A program made the translations under genes and the position numbers. Below, piece by piece: positions 17,548 through 25,650 of a stretch of DNA of 64,000 bases (within the stretch, counting starts at the first letter, position 1; every line of letters begins with the position of its first letter). Source of the stretch: Desulfovibrio desulfuricans. GTDB taxonomy: Bacteria > Desulfobacterota > Desulfovibrionia > Desulfovibrionales > Desulfovibrionaceae. The notes beneath the pieces were generated by a model that was not told the DNA's origin, searched no databases, and saw nothing but the letters and a program-made list of their open reading frames with translations. The DNA lies in contig NZ_CP036295.1 of NCBI RefSeq assembly GCF_004801255.1, positions 619,001 through 683,000 of the forward strand, given 5' to 3'.

Positions 17548-19101
17548 ATGACGCCCACGCTCTTGCTGATAATGGATGGCTGGGGCATTGCCGAGCCGGG
17601 GCCTGGCAACGCGCCCTCTGTGGCCGCCACCCCCAATATTGATGCGCTCAACGCCCGCTGCCCGCATTCGCTCCTGGCCGCATCAGGCCGCGACGTGGGT
17701 TTGCCGTCCGGCTACATGGGCAATTCCGAGGTGGGGCATCTGAACATCGGCGCCGGGCGTGTGGTGTATCAGGATATGACCCGCATCGACGTGGCGCTTG
17801 AGGACGGCAGCTTTGCCGCAAACGAGGTGCTGACCAACCTGGTTGAATCGGTGCGGCAGAGCGGCGGCAGACTGCATCTGGCCGGGCTGCTTTCCGATGG
17901 GGGCGTGCACAGCCACATCCATCATCTGGAAGCCCTGTGCGCCATGGCGCATAAGGCTGGCGTGCCCGTGCGCATCCATTGCCTTATGGATGGGCGCGAC
18001 CGCGACCCGCACAGCGGCGTTGATTTTATGCGCGCGCTGCAGCAGAACATCGCAGGGCAGGGGCAAACGCGGGTCGCCAGCATGGTGGGCCGGTTTTTTG
18101 CCATGGACCGCGACAAGCACTGGGAGCGCCTCAAGGAAGCCTGGGATGTGATCGTCCACGGGGTTCCCGCCACCACGCTTGCGCCGCTCGCCGCCATCGA
18201 GGCCTCATATGCGGCCGGGGTCACGGACGAGTTCATCAAGCCCCTGTGCTTTGCGGCAGCTGGCGACGCCCCGGGCATGGCCGACGGCGACGGGCTGTTT
18301 ATGTTCAATTTTCGCGCTGACCGCATGCGGCAGTTTACGCAGGCCTTTATTCAGCCCCAGTTTGACGGGTTTGACCGGGGCAGGGTGCCGGTTCTGGCGG
18401 GCGTGGCATCCATGACCGCTTACGAGTCGAGCTTCAACATCCCTGTGGCTTTTCCCAAAGAAGCCGTGAGCATGGGGCTTGGCGAGGTCGTTTCGCGCAA
18501 GGGGCTGCGCCAGCTGCGACTTGCGGAGACGGAAAAGTACGCCCATGTCACCTATTTTTTCAACGGCGGTGTGGAAGAACCCTTTGCCGGTGAAGACCGC
18601 ATTCTGGTGCCGTCGCCGCGCGAGGTGAAAACCTACGACCAAAAGCCCTCCATGAGCGCGCAGAAAGTGACGGACAAATTTGTGGAAGCCTGGAACTCCG
18701 GCGTGTACGATCTTGTCGTGTGCAACCTCGCCAACGGCGACATGGTCGGTCACACGGGCAACCTGCAGGCGGCGGTAGAAGCCTGCGAAGTTGTGGACGC
18801 CTGCGTGGGGCGCATGGTCGCCGCTGTAGAAGCCCGCAAGGGGCGCATGATCATCATTGCCGACCACGGCAACTGCGAAAAAATGCTCACCCCCGAGGGG
18901 CAGCCGTATACCGCGCACACGACCAACCCCGTGCCGTGCATTTTGCTTGAACCGGAGGGCAAGGCGACCGCCCTGCAGAACGGCAGGCTGGCCGATGTGG
19001 CCACAACAATTCTCGGCCTCTGGGGGATGCAACCCTCTGATCTTATGACCGGGCGCAATCTCGCCGCGCCCCGCGCCGAAGGGGAGGCTGACCGTGGCTG
19101 A
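17548..19101 (+). CDS. gpmI: 2,3-bisphosphoglycerate-independent phosphoglycerate mutase
   Basis: This 517-residue metalloenzyme interconverts 3- and 2-phosphoglycerate in glycolysis and gluconeogenesis. It belongs to the alkaline phosphatase fold. The N-terminus LLIMDGWGI carries the first metal Asp. GYMGNSEVGHLNIGAGR holds the phosphoserine nucleophile (Ser of NSEVGH, near residue 63). Later motifs are HCLMDGRDRDPHSG, MFNFRADRMRQ, NLANGDMVGHTGN and IIADHGNCEKM with the remaining metal ligands. The ATG at 17548 is chosen because the family starts exactly there. It overlaps the small downstream gene by 8 bases. Confidence 0.95.
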   Translation: MTPTLLLIMDGWGIAEPGPGNAPSVAATPNIDALNARCPHSLLAASGRDVGLPSGYMGNSEVGHLNIGAGRVVYQDMTRIDVALEDGSFAANEVLTNLVESVRQSGGRLHLAGLLSDGGVHSHIHHLEALCAMAHKAGVPVRIHCLMDGRDRDPHSGVDFMRALQQNIAGQGQTRVASMVGRFFAMDRDKHWERLKEAWDVIVHGVPATTLAPLAAIEASYAAGVTDEFIKPLCFAAAGDAPGMADGDGLFMFNFRADRMRQFTQAFIQPQFDGFDRGRVPVLAGVASMTAYESSFNIPVAFPKEAVSMGLGEVVSRKGLRQLRLAETEKYAHVTYFFNGGVEEPFAGEDRILVPSPREVKTYDQKPSMSAQKVTDKFVEAWNSGVYDLVVCNLANGDMVGHTGNLQAAVEACEVVDACVGRMVAAVEARKGRMIIIADHGNCEKMLTPEGQPYTAHTTNPVPCILLEPEGKATALQNGRLADVATTILGLWGMQPSDLMTGRNLAAPRAEGEADRG

Positions 19102-19336
19102 GCGTAAACGCCCCATCCAGCCCGTCGCCCCTGACGGCATGGAAATCCTGTTTTTTTACCAGTGCCCCAACTGCGGCAAGCACGTGCCCCAGGCCAGCCC
19201 CACCGAGCCGCGCATGGTGCGCTGCCCCGGCTGCTCGCAGTCTTTTCCCATTATCCCTGTTGACGAGCACAGCCTGCATTATGTGCGCATAATGCTGGCA
19301 GAGGGCAAGGCGGCGGCCGACCCCGATTTTCTGTAA
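19094..19336 (+). CDS. Small zinc-ribbon protein, unknown function
   Basis: An 80-residue protein starting at GTG within the last bases of gpmI. Two cysteine pairs, QCPNCGKHVP and RCPGCSQSFP, about 22 residues apart, make a classic zinc ribbon. A C-terminal helix (VRIMLAEGKAAADP) follows. The overlap with gpmI and the terminator after it mark it as the last gene of the rsfS-gpmI unit. I do not recognise a named family; a role in nucleic acid or protein binding would only be guesswork. Confidence 0.65.
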   Translation: MAERKRPIQPVAPDGMEILFFYQCPNCGKHVPQASPTEPRMVRCPGCSQSFPIIPVDEHSLHYVRIMLAEGKAAADPDFL

Positions 19337-19365
19337 AAATTCGGCTGTCGCATACACTGCGGTAA

Positions 19366-19420
19366 AGGCCCGCTCCCGTTTTGCGCCCCGATGCGGCGCA
19401 GAGGACGGGGGCGGGCTTTG
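19366..19420 (+). terminator. Terminator of the rsfS-gpmI operon
   Basis: CCCGCTCCCGT (19369-19379) pairs with ACGGGGGCGGG (19405-19415), and an inner stem TGCGCC/GGCGCA extends it. A short T-rich tract follows. The hairpin is flanked by AAAG and CTTT, which lengthen the stem. Confidence 0.75.
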
Positions 19421-19743
19421 TCTGTTTGCGAATGGGTATCCTGTCAGGCAGGGGCTACAAAAAATTGAACGCAAACCTGGGGGGCCGCCGCACACAGCCT
19501 GTGCATGCTAAAAACCGGCGATGGCTCCACGCGCGGTTGCGGCGGTTTGCTTGCGGCAGTGGGCTGTTTGGGGCGCGTAATTATATGTCGGAATGGCGTC
19601 ATATTTCTGCCGGTGTGACAGCTTGGTAAAAAATTTTTGACGAAAACGGTTGCCTTCGACACAAAAGGCGGGTATCTTTTTTCTGCCTGTTTTGGAGCAG
19701 GTCTGTGTTAACCCTGTGGGAAAAACTAGAGAGGAAGGGATTT
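19421..19743. other. Leader region of the porin gene
   Basis: No gene is supported here. TTGACG near 19637 followed by weakly matching -10 candidates (CACAAA, TATCTT) may be the porin promoter, and the strong Shine-Dalgarno site GAGAGGAAGG sits at the end of the stretch. The region is long for a simple leader, so further control sites are possible. Confidence 0.35.
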
Positions 19744-21315
19744 ATGAAACGCATCTGTACGCTTATCCTGGCCGCCGGCCTGGTGTTCGGCGCGGCCACC
19801 GGTGCCAGCGCCATTGATTTCAAGGCCAAGGGCCAGTGGCTCATGGGCTTCGGCGTGGGCACCGACAGCCCTGTCAGCAAAACTTCGATCAACGGCGTGA
19901 AGAGCAAGGCCGACAACACCGACACCTTTGACGCTCAGCAGCGCGTGCGCTTGCAGTTGGACGCCGTGGCTTCTGAAGCCCTGTCCGGCACGGTGTACTT
20001 CGAAATTGGCACGCAGAAATGGGGCAACGCTGGCACCGGCGGCGCTCTTGGCGCTGACGGCAACAACCAGGTTCGCGTGAAGAACGCCTACATCGACTGG
20101 GCCATCCCCCAGACCGATGCCAAGGTTCGCATGGGTATTCAGGGTCTTGCCCTGCCCAACACCTACGCTGGCGGTTCCGCCGTGCTTGATACCGACGTGG
20201 CCGCTGTGGTCGCTTCGTACAAGTTCAACGAAAACGTTGGCCTCTCCGCTTTCTGGGCCCGTCCGTTCAACGACAACTTTGACGGCAGAGATCCCCGCTC
20301 CAATAACAACCAGAACGACCGCAACTATCTGGACAACATGGATCTGTTCGGCGTGATGGCCCCCCTGACCTTTGACGGCGTCAACCTTACGCCTTGGGTC
20401 ATGTACGGCATGATGGGCAAGAACACCCTGACCAGCTACACCGACCCCGATGGTGACGGCACCTTCACCTACCACAACATCGGCAGCCGTGACGGCAACC
20501 CGCCCTACACCCTGATGCCCTTCCCCGCTGCCTCCGCGATCAACAGCGGCACCGCCAGGAACCTCGGCGGCACCAGCAAGGCCTACGGCAGCATGTTCTG
20601 GGCTGGCCTGCCCCTGGCTGTGACCATGTTCGATCCTTTCAACATCGAACTGGACATCAACTATGGTTATGTGGAAGGCATGGGCCGTTACGACGTGCAG
20701 AAGGGCTTTAACGGCCCCACCGTGCGCGGCAGCACCGAACGTCAGGGCTGGTTGGCCAAGGCTCTTGTTGAATACAAGATGGATTGGGCCACCCCCGGCA
20801 TCTTCGGCTGGTACGCCTCCGGCGACGACAGCAACGTGAAGAACGGTTCCGAGCGCATGCCCTCCCTGGTGCCCACCGGCAACATGACCTCCTACATGGG
20901 TGACGGCAACTACGGCTGGCTGCGTCAGGACTACGGCGTTGACTACGCCGGTACCTGGGGCATCGGCGGCCAGTTGAAGGACATGAGCTTCCTCGAAGAT
21001 CTCAAGCACACCTTCCGCGTGGCTTACTGGGGCGGCACCAACAGCACCACCATGGTCAAGTACATGAGCACCGCTTATGCCTGGACCGAAGGCGTGGGCG
21101 CCAGCACCGTGCCTTACCTGACCACCAAGGACGGACTTGTGGAATTCAACCTCGTGAACTCCTACAAGATCTACCAGAACCTGGAAATGAACCTGGAGTT
21201 GGACTACCTGGTCAACTGCATGGACAACAGCACCTGGAAGAAGTCCCAGAACCCCAGCTCGTTCAGCAAGCAGGATATGTGGAAGGCTCAGGTTACCTTC
21301 GCGTACAGCTTCTAA
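19744..21315 (+). CDS. Outer membrane homotrimeric porin
   Basis: A 523-residue outer membrane protein of the Desulfovibrio porin family, forming a water-filled pore for small solutes. A signal peptide MKRICTLILAAGLVFG...GASA is followed by many alternating amphipathic strands rich in Gly, Asn, Tyr and Trp. It ends with the C-terminal aromatic strand AQVTFAYSF, whose final Phe is the outer membrane assembly signal. The start at 19744 was preferred to an in-frame TTG/ATG 39 bases upstream because it gives a proper signal peptide and sits 7 bases after GAGAGGAAGG. Codon use is strikingly biased to C-ending codons, as in very highly expressed genes. A strong terminator follows. Confidence 0.9.
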   Translation: MKRICTLILAAGLVFGAATGASAIDFKAKGQWLMGFGVGTDSPVSKTSINGVKSKADNTDTFDAQQRVRLQLDAVASEALSGTVYFEIGTQKWGNAGTGGALGADGNNQVRVKNAYIDWAIPQTDAKVRMGIQGLALPNTYAGGSAVLDTDVAAVVASYKFNENVGLSAFWARPFNDNFDGRDPRSNNNQNDRNYLDNMDLFGVMAPLTFDGVNLTPWVMYGMMGKNTLTSYTDPDGDGTFTYHNIGSRDGNPPYTLMPFPAASAINSGTARNLGGTSKAYGSMFWAGLPLAVTMFDPFNIELDINYGYVEGMGRYDVQKGFNGPTVRGSTERQGWLAKALVEYKMDWATPGIFGWYASGDDSNVKNGSERMPSLVPTGNMTSYMGDGNYGWLRQDYGVDYAGTWGIGGQLKDMSFLEDLKHTFRVAYWGGTNSTTMVKYMSTAYAWTEGVGASTVPYLTTKDGLVEFNLVNSYKIYQNLEMNLELDYLVNCMDNSTWKKSQNPSSFSKQDMWKAQVTFAYSF

Positions 21316-21357
21316 TTCGAGCCCAGCCGTCTCTGGACGGCAGGATACGCATTCAAA

Positions 21358-21383
21358 GGGAGGCCCTCGGGCCTCCCTTTTTT
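21358..21383 (+). terminator. Strong terminator after the porin gene
   Basis: GGGAGGCC / GGCCTCCC hairpin with a CTCG-type loop (21358-21377) followed by six T residues, 42 bases after the stop codon. Confidence 0.92.
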
Positions 21384-21776
21384 GTCGTCCGACGACGGGC
21401 CTGCAGAACATGCCCATGCTGCCCGGCAGGGCAAAGCGCCCATAGTGCAGCGCCCCATCATATTTGCTGGATGGGGTGCGCGCCTTGTTTAATCCCCTGC
21501 GTGAAGCGGTCCAGTGCACCAGTCAGAAGCTGAGGGGCATGCAGCGGCTGCAAACCGGCAGACCTGCGTCCGCATCCATCAATAGTCCGCGATGCGCCTT
21601 GTCCACCTGCTGTTCCCGGTTCCCGTGCGACCAGAGCGCGGGCAGACGTGGCAAACCAGCAAGGGGCATCGCCAGCAGCACCGACAAAACAGGCAGAGCC
21701 CGCCGAAGCGGGCCCTGGTAGAGAGTGGGGAGGAGAGGGAGTTTGGAGTGTGTGAGGAGGGAGGGTGTGGAAAGTG
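21384..21776. other. Gap between porin terminator and pstA
   Basis: No gene is supported. A perfect 6-pair hairpin GCCCGC-CGAA-GCGGGC at 21698-21713 lies 64 bases after the pstA stop on the minus strand and may end that operon, though only a weak T-tract follows. The plus strand near 21720-21775 is purine-rich (repeated GGGAGGAG). A minus-strand frame with a hydrophobic stretch (VLSVLLAMPLAGLP) exists but has no ribosome site or family match. Confidence 0.4.
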
Positions 21777-22766
21777 TCAGCGACGCTTTTGCAGCCGGTC
21801 GCGCAGAATAATGGCGATCAGGTTCATGCCGAGCACCAGCAACAGCAGCACAAGGCCTGTGCCGTACTGCAGCGGGCGGGTTTTGGCGATTTCCGTCCCG
21901 GCGGTGGCAAGCACATACATGTGGTAGGGCAGAGCCATGACCGGGCTGAAAATGGAGTCCGGCCCCTTGGGCGTATAATAAACCGAAGCCGTAAACATGA
22001 TGGCGGCGGTTTCGCCAGCGGCGCGGGCCACGCCCAGAATAGCGCCGGTGAGCATGCCGGGCAGGGCGCTGGGCAGAACCACGCGGGCGATGGTTTGCGA
22101 TTTGGTCGCGCCAAGCGCCAGCGAAGCCTCGCGGTATGTATCGGGGACGTTGCGCAGCGATTCTTCGGCCGTGCCGATAATGACTGGCAGCGTCAGTACG
22201 GCCAGGGTGAGCACGCCAGAAAGTATGCTTACGCCAAATCCGCAAAATGTAACGAAAAATGAAAGACCGAACAGGCCAAAGACTACAGATGGCACGCCAG
22301 CGAGGTTGTTGACCCCCAACCGCACAAAGCTGGCAAAGGCATTGCGCTTGGCGTATTCGTTAAGATAAACGGCCGAGGCAACGCCCAGAGGAAAGGCGAT
22401 GAGCAGCGATCCTAGGGAGAGTATGGCTGTGCCTATGATGCAGGGCAAGATGCCTCCCTTGGTCATCATCTGGCGCGGCGCTTCGGTCAAAAAGCTCCAG
22501 CTCATGGCGGGCAGACCGTTTTGCAGTAAAAAGGCGCACACAGCCAGCAGCACCAGCACATTGCAGGCGGCAATGAGCCGCAGCATCCAGAACATAAAGG
22601 TCTGGTACTGGCCGCGTCCCTTGCCGCTGGCAAACTGCAGGCGCACGCCGTCGTCCTTTGGCGGCTCCGCATCATGGTTCATGAGGTCTTCTTCCAGCGG
22701 GCGGGGGGCAAGCTTGATGCCGGGACCGGCGGAAACAACAGGGGTGAGGCGACTGGTGGCTGACAT
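21777..22766 (-). CDS. pstA: Phosphate ABC transporter permease PstA
   Basis: This 329-residue inner membrane permease forms the phosphate channel with PstC. About six helices are visible, starting with LIAACNVLVLLAVCAFLL. The cytoplasmic coupling loop EESLRNVPDTYREASLALGATKSQT (near residues 205-230) is the EAA motif that docks on PstB. A hydrophilic N-terminal extension of about 60 residues precedes the first helix, longer than in E. coli PstA; an alternative ATG at residue 29 would halve it. It is third in the minus-strand operon pstS-pstC-pstA, 68 bases after pstC. The ATPase gene is not here but in the divergent operon. Confidence 0.93.
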   Translation of the reverse strand: MSATSRLTPVVSAGPGIKLAPRPLEEDLMNHDAEPPKDDGVRLQFASGKGRGQYQTFMFWMLRLIAACNVLVLLAVCAFLLQNGLPAMSWSFLTEAPRQMMTKGGILPCIIGTAILSLGSLLIAFPLGVASAVYLNEYAKRNAFASFVRLGVNNLAGVPSVVFGLFGLSFFVTFCGFGVSILSGVLTLAVLTLPVIIGTAEESLRNVPDTYREASLALGATKSQTIARVVLPSALPGMLTGAILGVARAAGETAAIMFTASVYYTPKGPDSIFSPVMALPYHMYVLATAGTEIAKTRPLQYGTGLVLLLLVLGMNLIAIILRDRLQKRR

Positions 22767-22834
22767 GAATTATTCCTCGTGCTGAGCTGGCTTCAGGCTG
22801 CGTACAGTGGTTGGGCTGCCGCCGCAGATTGCCC

Positions 22835-23725
22835 CTAAAGGCTTGAAGTCCCTACCTGCCGGTGCTTTTCAGCAATGTATCCGGCAGCCAGGTTGAAGGC
22901 CAAGGTCAGGAAAAAGAGCACAATGCCGATGGCGAACAGGGCGTGGTAGTGCTCGCTGCGAAAGGCCGCCTCGGCCATTTCGGCCGCAATGCTGGCGGGC
23001 ATGGGGCGTATGGGGTCGAGCAGCGATGTGGGTATGATGCCCGCGCCGCCCGCAACCATCAGTACGACCATGGTTTCGCCGATGGCACGGGACATGCCGA
23101 GCATCACCGCAGTGCCGATGCCCGAAAGCGCGGCGGGTATGACCACGCGCACCGTGGTTTGCCAACGGGTCGCGCCCAGCGCCAGCGAGGCCTCGCGCAG
23201 GTCGCGCGGTACGCCAAAAAGGGCGTCTTCCGATACCGAGCAGATGGTGGGCACGCTCATAAGCGCCAGCACAAGCGAGGCGTTAAGCAGGTTAAGCCCG
23301 GTGGCCGCGTCAAGATAATCCTGCAAAAAGGGCGCAAGCACCACCATGCCCAAAAATCCCAGCACCACCGAAGGCAAGGCGGCCAGCAGCTCCACAAAGG
23401 GTTTGATGATGCGCCTAACAGTTGGGTGGGCTATTTCCGTCAGGTAAACCGCCGTCAGCACCCCCATGGGTACCGCCAGCATGGAGGAAAGCACCGTCAC
23501 TGCCAGCGAGGCCACCAGCAGAGGAAATATGCCGAAAAGGCCCGGTTCCTCAGTGGGGTACCAAAGGTTGCCGAACAGAAAATTGAAGAAAGAATACTCG
23601 CTGAACAGCGGCAGACCTTCCATGAACAGAAAAATAACAATACCAGCCAGGGCCAGCAGCGAGCTGCCTGCCATGGCGGTAAGGGTGACCCGCACCGTTT
23701 TTTCCTTGATGTCTCTGGAGCGCAT
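22835..23725 (-). CDS. pstC: Phosphate ABC transporter permease PstC
   Basis: A 296-residue membrane permease, partner of PstA. The first helix follows the charged start MRSRDIKEKTVR. The EAA coupling loop EDALFGVPRDLREASLALGATRWQT (near residues 165-190) and the following helix with MLGMSRAIGETMVVLMVAGG are diagnostic for PstC. It lies 84 bases after pstS and before pstA on the same strand. Confidence 0.94.
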   Translation of the reverse strand: MRSRDIKEKTVRVTLTAMAGSSLLALAGIVIFLFMEGLPLFSEYSFFNFLFGNLWYPTEEPGLFGIFPLLVASLAVTVLSSMLAVPMGVLTAVYLTEIAHPTVRRIIKPFVELLAALPSVVLGFLGMVVLAPFLQDYLDAATGLNLLNASLVLALMSVPTICSVSEDALFGVPRDLREASLALGATRWQTTVRVVIPAALSGIGTAVMLGMSRAIGETMVVLMVAGGAGIIPTSLLDPIRPMPASIAAEMAEAAFRSEHYHALFAIGIVLFFLTLAFNLAAGYIAEKHRQVGTSSL

Positions 23726-23809
23726 TGCGCTTTCTCCCCGGCGGTCGCGGGCGGCCCGTGGCCGTCCCGCTCCGCCGATGCTGTGGGTGTATCGCGGGTA
23801 GCCAGCTAC

Positions 23810-24628
23810 CTACTTGCCCAGGGGCACATAACCCACTTCAAGCACGTCCTTCTGGCCCTTGCCGGGATCCAGCAGATATTCCACAAAAGCCTTGGCGGCG
23901 CCTGCGGGGGTGCCGTTGGTGAAGACAAAGAGTTCGCGGGCGATGGGCCACTGCTTGGACAGGGCGGTCTGGGGGTTAGCGGTCACGTCGTTGACCTTGA
24001 GGCCCTTGGTGGATTTGTCCAGGTAGCCCAGGCCCACATAGCCGATGGCGTTCTTGTTTTTGGAGACGGCCTGCACAACAGCGCCGTTGGAAGCCTGCAT
24101 GAGGGCTGCGGGGTTAACGCGCTCTTCCTTCATGATCAGTTCCTGCCAGCATTCAAACGTGCCGGAAGACGTATCGCGCGAGATCACAACGATCTTGCCG
24201 TCGTGTCCGCCCACTTCCTTCCAGTTGGAGACCTTGCCATTGTAGATGTCGCGCAGCTGTGCAGTGGTAAGAGCGGCGACAGGGTTGGCGGGGTTGACCA
24301 CCGGCACGATGGCGTCAACGGCGATGGTGATGCGGTTGGGGGTCACGCCGTTTTTCTTGGCGGCTTCAACTTCCTTGTCCTTGATGTCGCGCGAGCTCAT
24401 GGCGATGTCGCACTGCTTTTCAATAAGGGCCTTGATGCCGTTGCCGGAACCGCCGCCGGAAATGCTCAGCTCCATGTCGGGGTGCGAAGCCATAAAGGAC
24501 TCACCAGCTTTCTGAACAACGGGAAGCACCGTGGTGGAGCCGTTGATAACAACCTGCTGGGCAGCCATGGCCGGAGCGCTGAGGCTCAAGACCGTCAGGG
24601 CAGTGGCGAACAATTTTCCGATAGTCAT
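23810..24628 (-). CDS. pstS: Phosphate-binding periplasmic protein PstS
   Basis: This 272-residue periplasmic binding protein delivers phosphate to PstCA. A signal peptide (MTIGKLFATALTVLSLSAPAMA) precedes the mature QQVVINGSTTVLPVVQK. The phosphate-contact loops NGSTTVLP, SGGGSGNG, SSRDIKDKE and SRDTSSGTFE follow the SphX/PstS class. It is the first gene of the pstSCA operon and lies behind a Pho-box-like repeat at 24701-24718. Confidence 0.94.
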   Translation of the reverse strand: MTIGKLFATALTVLSLSAPAMAAQQVVINGSTTVLPVVQKAGESFMASHPDMELSISGGGSGNGIKALIEKQCDIAMSSRDIKDKEVEAAKKNGVTPNRITIAVDAIVPVVNPANPVAALTTAQLRDIYNGKVSNWKEVGGHDGKIVVISRDTSSGTFECWQELIMKEERVNPAALMQASNGAVVQAVSKNKNAIGYVGLGYLDKSTKGLKVNDVTANPQTALSKQWPIARELFVFTNGTPAGAAKAFVEYLLDPGKGQKDVLEVGYVPLGK

Positions 24629-24700
24629 GGAATTACTCCTGCGTTTATCGTGGTTGATACCGGGGTGTTTCCCGGTACGTTTCCCTTTTTGCCTGCCTCT

Positions 24701-24718
24701 GTTACAGAAGTATGACGA
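24701..24718 (-). promoter_or_regulatory. Pho-box-like direct repeat facing pstS
   Basis: On the minus strand TCGTCAT-ACTT-CTGTAAC is two 7-base half sites 11 bases apart, the spacing of the PhoB box (E. coli consensus CTGTCAT-A/T-rich 4-CTGTCAC). It lies 73 bases before the pstS ATG. The matching site on the other strand at 24794-24811 has the same half-site pattern. Confidence 0.6.
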
Positions 24719-24793
24719 AACGCAGAAGACTGCGTGAAGCTGTAATCTGCGTGATTAATGTTGCGAAATATAAACGGATATTTGTAAAAATTT

Positions 24794-24811
24794 TCGTCAC
24801 GCAATTGTAAC
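24794..24811 (+). promoter_or_regulatory. Pho-box-like direct repeat facing phoB
   Basis: TCGTCAC-GCAA-TTGTAAC on the plus strand has the same layout as the site facing pstS: 7-base half sites with a 4-base spacer. It lies 65 bases before the phoB ATG, with a weak -10-like CATAAG about 9 bases further on. It would let PhoB control its own operon. Confidence 0.6.
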
Positions 24812-24875
24812 ATGTGCTCCATAAGTTTGGCGCACAAAGCCGTTTTACTCTTTTTGCGTCATAGAGGTGAAACAT

Positions 24876-25553
24876 ATGAGCCAGCAAATATTGATAGTTG
24901 AAGACGAAACCGATATCCGCGAACTTTTGCGTTTCAATCTTGAGCGCGAGGGCTTCACGGTGCATGAGGCCGCCGACGGCACGCAGGGTCTGGCCCTGGC
25001 GCGCCAGCACACGCCCGATCTGGTGATTCTGGACGTGATGCTGCCGGGTGTGGACGGGTTTGAAGTTTGCCGCCGCCTAGGGGCGCAGGCTGAAACATCG
25101 CACATCCCGGTGCTCATGCTCACGGCCAGGGGAGAGGAAGTGGACCGCGTGGTAGGTTTGAGCCTTGGGGCCGACGACTATGTGGTCAAACCTTTCAGCG
25201 TGCGCGAGCTCATGCTGCGGGTAAAGGCCGTGCTGCGGCGCGGCGGGCGCAGTGTGGAAAGCCCGGTGCTGGAGCGACATGGCATACGGCTGCGCACCGA
25301 GGCGCATTCCGCCGAGGTGGCGGGCGAAATACTCAACCTCACGGCAACGGAATTCCGCCTGCTCGAAGACCTGCTGCGTCACGCCGGATCAGTGCGTACC
25401 CGCGAGCAGCTGCTCAACAACGTGTGGGGATATTCTTTTGAAGGATACGCCCGTACGGTCGACACCCACGTGCGCAGGCTGCGCGCCAAGCTTGGCGAGG
25501 CGGCCCCCATGCTGGAAACGGTGCGCGGCGTTGGTTACCGCATAAAGGAATAG
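24876..25553 (+). CDS. phoB: PhoB-type response regulator
   Basis: A 225-residue OmpR/PhoB-class regulator. The receiver domain has the acidic pocket VEDE near residue 7, the phosphorylation site in LVILDVMLPGVDG (Asp near residue 53), the LTARGEE switch Thr, and VVKPFS with the conserved Lys. The winged-helix DNA-binding domain (residues 130-225) contains LNLTATEFRLLEDLL, RTREQLLNNVWGY and RTVDTHVRRLRAKLG. The ATG at 24876 was preferred to the in-frame GTG three codons earlier because it is 7 bases behind AGAGGTG. It begins the plus-strand operon phoB-phoR-pstB-phoU; the pairing with pst genes makes phosphate the likely signal. Confidence 0.92.
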   Translation: MSQQILIVEDETDIRELLRFNLEREGFTVHEAADGTQGLALARQHTPDLVILDVMLPGVDGFEVCRRLGAQAETSHIPVLMLTARGEEVDRVVGLSLGADDYVVKPFSVRELMLRVKAVLRRGGRSVESPVLERHGIRLRTEAHSAEVAGEILNLTATEFRLLEDLLRHAGSVRTREQLLNNVWGYSFEGYARTVDTHVRRLRAKLGEAAPMLETVRGVGYRIKE

Positions 25554-25650
25554 GCGGCGTAATGGTAAAACCCGGGCAGGGCCGCCGTGCGCAGCGCGAC
25601 TGACGCCTGCAGCCGGTGGTCATGACAGCATGTTACGAGTGAGATAACCC

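Noticed and set aside
19726-21519. 597-residue open frame antisense to the porin gene
   Set aside because: It is a low-complexity Val/Gly/His-rich shadow caused by the biased codon use of the porin; no ribosome site or family match.
21523-21700. Small secreted peptide frame on the minus strand after pstA
   Set aside because: Hydrophobic stretch present but no start with a ribosome site, and it runs through the likely pstA terminator hairpin.
22862-24715. 617-residue open frame antisense to pstC and pstS
   Set aside because: It covers two secure genes on the other strand and has shadow composition (His/Gly/Arg-rich).
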